From Oscillospiraceae bacterium (lineage in GTDB: Bacteria; Bacillota; Clostridia; Oscillospirales; Ruminococcaceae), in contig JAIEDJ010000253.1 of the NCBI GenBank assembly GCA_029068025.1, forward strand, positions 1-18,543: a stretch of 18,543 bases of DNA, given 5' to 3'. Below the pieces are notes generated by a model. That model did no database searches. It was not told the DNA's origin and worked only from the letters and a program-made list of their open reading frames with translations. Each line of letters opens with the position of its first letter. The stretch's first letter is position 1. Positions 14,936 through 18,543 of the stretch are shown piece after piece. Made by a program: the position numbers and the translations under genes.

Positions 14936-15400
14936 TCAGCCCTTTCCGATGGTGAGTGACGCCTGGATAATGCCCTGCAGCGCTTCATACATCTGCTTGC
15001 AGGCATTGAATGAGTTAGTGGCCTCCATAGCGTCGATCTCCTCAATAGCGAGGTTTACGTTCGACTCGTATATGTAGCCGTATTCATCCGCAAGCGGGTG
15101 ATCGGGGCTGTAAACCGGCTCCGCAGGGGTCTCGTCCTCAACAACGCGAACCGCCTCAACTCCTTTGAGCTGAGTGTAATTGTAAATGTTCGGGATATAC
15201 TCGCCCTGCGCCATTCTGCAGGCAAGTATTCTCTTGAAGCTCTTATCCTCGCCGAAAATGACCATCTGACGCTTGTACGCACCCTCCGGTGTGGAGGCGA
15301 CATGATCCGACATATCGATGTTCTGAGCGATCAGATCAAGTCTGAAGCTCTGCGCGGTCATTCCCGAAACAGGGATGTTAAGCGAACTTAAAAATGCCAT
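14936..15400 (-). CDS. flgC: FlgC, proximal rod protein
   Basis: FlgC is a proximal rod subunit, exported by the flagellar apparatus and assembled in the cell envelope. The 154-residue product has the N-terminal rod motif (LNIPVSGMTAQSFRLDLIAQ, 7-26), a conserved YKRQMVIF (43-50), and the C-terminal signature (PDHPLADEYGYIYESNVNLA, then EIDAMEATNSFNACKQMYEA). After the conserved QNI, the usual ANxxT stretch reads DMSDHVAST, a mild departure. The ATG has GAGGAGGT overlapping the end of flgB, so the two genes are tightly coupled (12-base gap). Confidence 0.96.
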   Translation of the reverse strand: MAFLSSLNIPVSGMTAQSFRLDLIAQNIDMSDHVASTPEGAYKRQMVIFGEDKSFKRILACRMAQGEYIPNIYNYTQLKGVEAVRVVEDETPAEPVYSPDHPLADEYGYIYESNVNLAIEEIDAMEATNSFNACKQMYEALQGIIQASLTIGKG

Positions 15401-15412
15401 TTATGTACCTCC

Positions 15413-15778
15413 TCACTTGGTGACCAGCGCGCTTCTTATACGCGAGAAATTGCCGTCCATCTGATTTATCAGAGCGTCGATCTGATATGCCGTTCTGGAA
15501 TATTCCGCCATTTGTGTTACCTGGTCGACGTTGTTTTTATCGGCCTGATCGTTGGTCACGTAGTCAATAACAACGCTTTGAGCAAGATTAAGCTCTTTCT
15601 TGATGGAGCCGTCCGCGCGGATCTTGTCCTTCAGGATACCGCTGAAGGTGAGATATTTACAGTTGTATTTAGGAGTATCAATGTTGGTGATGTTCTCCTG
15701 AATGATCTTCTGTTTGTTCCACATAACATTGATACCCTGCTCGAGAATGCGGAACGCGGTCGTATCAAATAGCGCCAT
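15413..15778 (-). CDS. flgB: FlgB, proximal rod protein, first gene of the fla operon
   Basis: FlgB is a proximal rod subunit. The 121-residue product is slightly short for the family (about 130). It carries the rod-family N-terminal motif QKIIQENITNIDTPKYNCKY (23-42) and the C-terminal helix with QMAEYSRTAYQIDALINQM. The ATG has GAGGAGG 9 bases upstream. It is the first gene after the promoter at 15875-15903, with a leader of about 90 bases. codY, which precedes flgB in B. subtilis, is not here. Confidence 0.95.
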   Translation of the reverse strand: MALFDTTAFRILEQGINVMWNKQKIIQENITNIDTPKYNCKYLTFSGILKDKIRADGSIKKELNLAQSVVIDYVTNDQADKNNVDQVTQMAEYSRTAYQIDALINQMDGNFSRIRSALVTK

Positions 15779-15874
15779 ATCTTTTTTCCTCCTCGAATGA
15801 AATCGGTCATAATATTATAAATAAGTAAATATGTCAGGGCGCAATTCACCCTTACCCTACATTAGTCCATTTAT

Positions 15875-15903
15875 ATTATACAACATCAACTTTGAATTTT
15901 CAA
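15875..15903 (-). promoter_or_regulatory. Sigma-A-type promoter of the fla operon
   Basis: On the minus strand, -35 TTGAAA (15898-15903) and -10 TATAAT (15875-15880) are 17 bases apart. The predicted start near 15868 gives a leader of about 90 bases to flgB. A/T tracts upstream could act as an UP element. The leader contains a tandem AGGGTA/AGGGTG and a weak AGGG/CCCT stem, but nothing matching a c-di-GMP riboswitch. No sigma-D element was found, consistent with sigma-A control of an early flagellar operon. Confidence 0.82.
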
Positions 15904-16119
15904 GTCTTTTTTTAAAACAAAATTTTTCCGCCAAGTAATTTTAGGAAAAGTTTTTTGGAAAAGCTAAACAGATTTTCCTATTATATTGCGGATTTTTCGA
16001 TTTTGTTATTTTTTTAACAGCATTTTAAACAAACTTTTGAATCATTTTTTTTAAAAATCTACAATTTTTTCAAAAAAGCTTCCTTATTGGTCATTTTTTT
16101 AAAAAATTTAAAAAAACTA
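15904..16119. other. A/T-rich divergent control region, no gene
   Basis: This stretch of about 215 bases between the fla and trp promoters has no credible ORF. It is very A/T-rich with many runs of 5-8 A or T, as in curved DNA. An 8-bp perfect inverted repeat, TAGGAAAA (15942-15949) and TTTTCCTA (15973-15980), is spaced by 23 bases, and GGAAAAG occurs twice in its left part (15944-15950, 15957-15963). It lies 40-80 bases upstream of the flgB -35 and could be a regulator site (inference). Confidence 0.5.
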
Positions 16120-16148
16120 TTGACAAATCACCGAGAGTGTGCTAAAAT
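16120..16148 (+). promoter_or_regulatory. Near-consensus sigma-A-type promoter of the trp leader
   Basis: A perfect -35 TTGACA (16120-16125) and -10 TAAAAT (16143-16148) are separated by 17 bases, and the -10 is preceded by TGC, an extended -10. A/T tracts lie directly upstream. Transcription should start near 16155, just ahead of the T-box leader. Such a strong promoter fits a gene controlled mainly by leader attenuation. Confidence 0.88.
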
Positions 16149-16154
16149 AGCTTT

Positions 16155-16502
16155 GTACAACTGAATATGCCCTTTAAAACCAATGAGGCAGAGATAAAAA
16201 TGCTTGTTGCACTCACAGAGAGCGGTCATTGCTGAGAGTACCGCAGAACGCAGAGCATTAAATGGACTGCCGAGGGTGCGGTCAAAGGTGTCCGTCTGAT
16301 GGCAAAGCGTGGTTGAGCGCTTCTTCCGATGGTGGGATCTCCGAGTATTCCGCAACGTGCGCGAGCGTTAATCGCAAGGATATGTCAGTATCCGTTGAGT
16401 GCGCGGGTTATCCGCGAATTAAGGTGGCAACGCGGCGATTCTTCACCGTCCTTAAGACAGAATAATTCTATGGAATTTTCTGTAAAAAGGGGCGGTTTTT
16501 TT
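16155..16502 (+). promoter_or_regulatory. T-box riboswitch, tRNA-Trp specific
   Basis: The leader senses uncharged tRNA-Trp and lets transcription continue into trpE. Stem I: lower helix GGCAG (16187-16191) with CTGCC (16267-16271), upper helix AATGCT (16199-16204) with AGCATT (16254-16259). The specifier loop between them has TGG (16263-16265), the Trp codon, followed by A. The AGAGAG bulge (16217-16222) and a distal loop with GCTG (16231-16234) closed by GCGGT/ACCGC complete Stem I. The antiterminator is CCGCG (16412-16416) with CGCGG (16431-16435), enclosing AAGGTGGCAA. In the bulge, TGGC (16425-16428) would pair with a GCCA tRNA 3' end, as expected for bacterial tRNA-Trp with discriminator G73. 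A terminator follows. I did not fold 16280-16411 (Stems II/III). Confidence 0.93.
16446..16502 (+). terminator. Intrinsic terminator of the trp T-box leader
   Basis: The lower stem CCGTCCTT (16446-16453) pairs with AAGGGGCGG (16487-16495) with one G-U and one bulged G. Above it, ACAGAA/TTCTGT and AATTC/GAATT extend the helix to a TATG loop. A run of seven T follows (16496-16502). It lies immediately after the antiterminator. As drawn, the two helices share no bases (16435 against 16446), so how they exclude each other needs a computed fold. Confidence 0.88.
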
Positions 16503-16519
16503 GTGCGGTTTTATCAAAC

Positions 16520-16568
16520 GCAAATTGCGGATTGTGTCGCCGCAATTTGCCATTTAAATTGCAAATTG
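16520..16568 (+). repeat. Mutually exclusive hairpins ahead of the trpE ribosome binding site
   Basis: GCAAATTGCGG (16520-16530) and CCGCAATTTGC (16540-16550) form a perfect 11-bp stem with a 9-base loop. The right arm's CAATTTGC (16543-16550) also pairs perfectly with a third copy, GCAAATTG (16561-16568), over a 10-base loop. The second hairpin ends four bases before the AAGGAG site of trpE. Only one of the two can form at a time. No T-run follows either. They may tune translation, or be a dispersed repeat of this genome; function unknown. Confidence 0.65.
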
Positions 16569-16587
16569 AGATAAGGAGATGGAAATT

Positions 16588-18075
16588 ATGATCTTACCAA
16601 GCCTTACAGAAGCAAAAAAACTCACAGGCTGCACGGTAATACCGCTGCGGCGTGAGCTGCTTTCCGACATCAAGACCCCGATCGAAGTACTGCGCATACT
16701 CAAGTCGGCAGGCCGGCACTGTTTCATTCTCGAATCGGTCGAGAACCAGGAGCGCTGGGGACGCTACACGTTTTTGGGATACGATCCCAAGCTCGAGATC
16801 TCCTGCCTTGACGGCGAGCTTACCGTCAAGGATATCCGAACCGGAAAGAGCGAGACCTCTCATACGGCGCACCCCGCCGAATATATCCGCGGGCTGCTTG
16901 ATAAGTACAGATCCCCCGCACCCGATATGCTTCCCGGGCTGCCGAGCTTTTCGGGCGGTCTTGTCGGCTACTTCGGCTACGACTACATCAAGTACAGCGA
17001 GCCACGCTTAAAGCTCGACGCAAAAGACGACGAGAACTTTAAGGACGTTGACCTGATGCTGTTTGACAAGGTTATCGCGTTTGACAATCTGCGCCAGAAG
17101 ATGATCCTGATCGTCAACGTTTCTGCCGATAACCTGGAGACAAATTACCGCGAGGGCGAGCATATCCTTGATGAAATGACAGATCTTATTCGTAACGGAA
17201 AGCCCGCTCCCGAGCCAAAATCACGGCTTACAAGCGAATTCAGGCAGCTTTTCAACAAGGAACAGTACTGTGAGATCGTCGAGCGCGCAAAGCACTATAT
17301 CCGCGAGGGAGATATTTTCCAGGTTGTTCCATCCAATCGTCTTGACGCAGACTTCGAGGGAAGCCTTCTTGACACGTACCGAGTGCTCCGCACAATAAAT
17401 CCGTCGCCGTATATGTTCTACTTTTCAAGCGATGATATGGAGGTCGCGGGAGCGTCTCCGGAAACGCTTGTAAAGCTGGAGGACGGCATACTCCACACCT
17501 TCCCCATCGCGGGTTCGCGTCCCAGAGGAGCAACTCCCGAAGAAGACGCGCGTCTCGAAGCGGAGCTGCGTGCCGATGAGAAGGAGCTTGCCGAGCACAA
17601 TATGCTCGTGGATCTCGGACGCAACGATCTCGGCAAGATCTCCGAGTTCGGCACGGTGGAGGTCGAGCATTATATGCAGATCCTGAAATTCTCGCATATC
17701 ATGCACATCTGCTCAACAGTCCGCGGCAAACTGCGCAAGGGACTTACCGCTCTTGACGCGATAGACGCGGTGCTCCCTGCGGGCACACTCTCGGGCGCTC
17801 CGAAAATACGCGCCTGCGAGATCATCAACGAGCTTGAGAACTGCAAGCGCGGTATTTATGGCGGCGCGGTCGGCTATATAGATTTCCGCGGAAATCTCGA
17901 CACCTGTATCGGGATTCGTCTCTGCTATAAGAAGAACGGGCGCGTGTTCGCCCGCTCGGGCGGCGGAGTAGTAGCAGACAGCGTTCCGGAGACCGAGTAT
18001 ATTGAAACGGTAAACAAGGCGAAGGCGGTCGTAAAGGCGCTCGAAGCCGTGACGAACGGGGAGGTGAGCTTATGA
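16588..18075 (+). CDS. trpE: TrpE, anthranilate synthase component I
   Basis: TrpE makes anthranilate from chorismate and ammonia (the latter supplied by TrpG), the first committed step of tryptophan synthesis. The 495-residue product is of normal length. The N-terminal domain carries the tryptophan feedback-binding motif (ILES, 47-50, in the family's LLES position) followed by GRYTFLGYDP. The catalytic chorismate-binding domain includes FQVVPSNR, PSPYMFYF, GSRPRG, VDLGRNDLGK, LSGAPKIRA and SGGGVVADSVPETE. These distinguish TrpE from PabB reasonably well, and the Trp T-box upstream settles it. The start is ATG 16588-16590, with AAGGAG 9 bases upstream; an in-frame ATG at 16579 touches that site. 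Its stop overlaps the trpG start (ATGA). Confidence 0.97.
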   Translation: MILPSLTEAKKLTGCTVIPLRRELLSDIKTPIEVLRILKSAGRHCFILESVENQERWGRYTFLGYDPKLEISCLDGELTVKDIRTGKSETSHTAHPAEYIRGLLDKYRSPAPDMLPGLPSFSGGLVGYFGYDYIKYSEPRLKLDAKDDENFKDVDLMLFDKVIAFDNLRQKMILIVNVSADNLETNYREGEHILDEMTDLIRNGKPAPEPKSRLTSEFRQLFNKEQYCEIVERAKHYIREGDIFQVVPSNRLDADFEGSLLDTYRVLRTINPSPYMFYFSSDDMEVAGASPETLVKLEDGILHTFPIAGSRPRGATPEEDARLEAELRADEKELAEHNMLVDLGRNDLGKISEFGTVEVEHYMQILKFSHIMHICSTVRGKLRKGLTALDAIDAVLPAGTLSGAPKIRACEIINELENCKRGIYGGAVGYIDFRGNLDTCIGIRLCYKKNGRVFARSGGGVVADSVPETEYIETVNKAKAVVKALEAVTNGEVSL

Positions 18076-18543
18076 TAATCCTTATAGACAACTATGACAG
18101 CTTTTCCTACAATCTGTTCCAGTTTGTGGGTGAGCTGAACCCCGATATAAAGGTCGTCCGCAATGACGAACTGACACCTGAGGAGATCCTGGCGCTGAAG
18201 CCAACTCACGCGATAATCAGCCCGGGTCCCGGCCGCCCATCCGAAGCGGGGATCATCGAAGAATTCGTGCGCACGGCGGCGGGAAAGCTCCCGATCCTCG
18301 GGGTGTGCCTCGGCCATCAGGCGCTCTCCGAAAACTTCTGCGAGAAGATTGCCGCGGGAAAGAAGGTGCAGCTCACCGACGACTTTATGATTGTCGCGCG
18401 CATCGAGAGCCTTATATTGGAGCGCGGAATGGAAGACGCACTCGAACGTGCGCACGCATACGTCAAGGCGGGCGCGGACGGCATTATGATTCACAGCCGC
18501 AAAAAAGACCCTGCGGAGATTTTCGAGTTCTGCGATAAGTTCC
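18072..18543 (+). CDS. trpG: TrpG N-terminal part, joined in frame to a PEP mutase segment (partial)
   Basis: The reading frame starts at the ATGA overlap with trpE and is open to the window end (157 codons). Residues 1-85 are a normal class I glutamine amidotransferase of anthranilate synthase: IDNYDSFSYNL near the start, SPGPGRPSEAG at 50-60 and the nucleophile motif GVCLGHQ (Cys79) at 77-83. TrpG would then supply ammonia to TrpE. After residue about 86 the TrpG pattern stops: the expected FGG/HGK region is absent, and the His-Glu of the catalytic triad is not seen. A phosphoenolpyruvate mutase-like sequence follows instead. As it stands the product could not be a complete amidotransferase. 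Coupling and position make trpG certain for the first half. Confidence 0.85.
   Translation, partial: MIILIDNYDSFSYNLFQFVGELNPDIKVVRNDELTPEEILALKPTHAIISPGPGRPSEAGIIEEFVRTAAGKLPILGVCLGHQALSENFCEKIAAGKKVQLTDDFMIVARIESLILERGMEDALERAHAYVKAGADGIMIHSRKKDPAEIFEFCDKF
18327..18543 (+). other. Phosphoenolpyruvate mutase-like segment fused to trpG
   Basis: Codons 86-157 of the trpG frame read like the second half of PEP mutase (PepM/AepX, isocitrate lyase superfamily), which converts phosphoenolpyruvate to phosphonopyruvate in phosphonate biosynthesis. Recognisable parts are ENFCEKIAAGKK (87-98), DDFMIVARIESLI (103-115, with the conserved Arg110), GMEDALERAHAYV (119-131), KAGADGIMIHS (132-142) and KDPAEIFEFC (145-154). 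From memory it aligns without gaps to PEP mutases over this span. The N-terminal half of the barrel, with the metal-binding Asp residues, is absent. Codon use (G/C-rich third positions) is like that of trpE. The segment runs off the window. Confidence 0.82.

Noticed and set aside
15779..15868. Possible c-di-GMP riboswitch in the flgB leader
   Set aside because: Such switches precede flgB in C. difficile, but this leader is about 90 bases and lacks the conserved GEMM segments.
15980..15985. Second TATAAT on the minus strand upstream of the fla promoter
   Set aside because: No acceptable -35 at 16-18 bases (TAACAA-like only); the promoter at 15875-15903 is much better.
16262..16465. Small ORFs inside the trp leader
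   Set aside because: They lie on the structured T-box RNA and have no ribosome binding site; the helices explain the bases better. A Trp-rich leader peptide was also looked for and not found.
1..18543. CRISPR arrays, insertion sequences, tRNA or rRNA genes, phage genes
   Set aside because: No repeated spacer pattern, transposase, cloverleaf or rRNA-like sequence was seen; apart from the trpG junction the content is core chromosomal.

Overview
The window looks like chromosomal DNA from a motile, Gram-positive-type Clostridia bacterium. An Oscillospiraceae/Ruminococcaceae-like gut organism is my guess, not a proof. The reasons are the clostridial flagellar gene order (flgB to fliY, with flbD-motA-motB inside), a FliY whose N-terminus is a CheC-like domain, strong AGGAGG-type ribosome binding sites, A/T-rich spacers between G/C-richer genes, sigma-A-type promoters, and a T-box riboswitch ahead of the tryptophan genes.

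Region 1 (1-15903, minus strand) is most of a fla operon. In transcription order it reads flgB, flgC, fliE, fliF, fliG, fliH, fliI, fliJ, a possible 26-residue small ORF, fliK, flgD, a TIGR02530-type flagellar operon gene, flgE, flbD, motA, motB, fliM and the 5' end of fliY, which runs off the left edge. Together these encode the proximal rod, MS ring, switch (FliG/FliM/FliY), export ATPase complex (FliH/I/J), hook machinery (FliK/FlgD/FlgE), the motor-power protein FlbD/SwrD and the stator (MotA/MotB). A sigma-A-type promoter lies ahead of flgB, and a second internal one lies ahead of motB. Several spacers carry clear RNA hairpins, notably on both sides of flgE and ahead of motA. Two genes often present in related operons, ylxF/motE after fliJ and fliL after motB, are not at those positions. 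MotB itself is unusual.

Region 2 (15904-16587) is the divergent control region. An A/T-rich stretch separates the flgB promoter from a near-consensus promoter for the trp leader. The leader is a T-box riboswitch with a TGG (Trp) specifier and a TGGC acceptor-binding bulge, followed by an intrinsic terminator and a pair of mutually exclusive hairpins before the trpE ribosome binding site.

Region 3 (16588-18543, plus strand) is trpE, overlapping by 4 bases the start of trpG. The trpG reading frame is normal through its nucleophile motif (GVCLGHQ, Cys79). From about residue 86 it then becomes, in frame, the middle/C-terminal part of a phosphoenolpyruvate mutase (phosphonate biosynthesis). Neither domain is complete at the join, so this is more likely an assembly or recombination junction than a working fusion. 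It is the most anomalous signal in the window.
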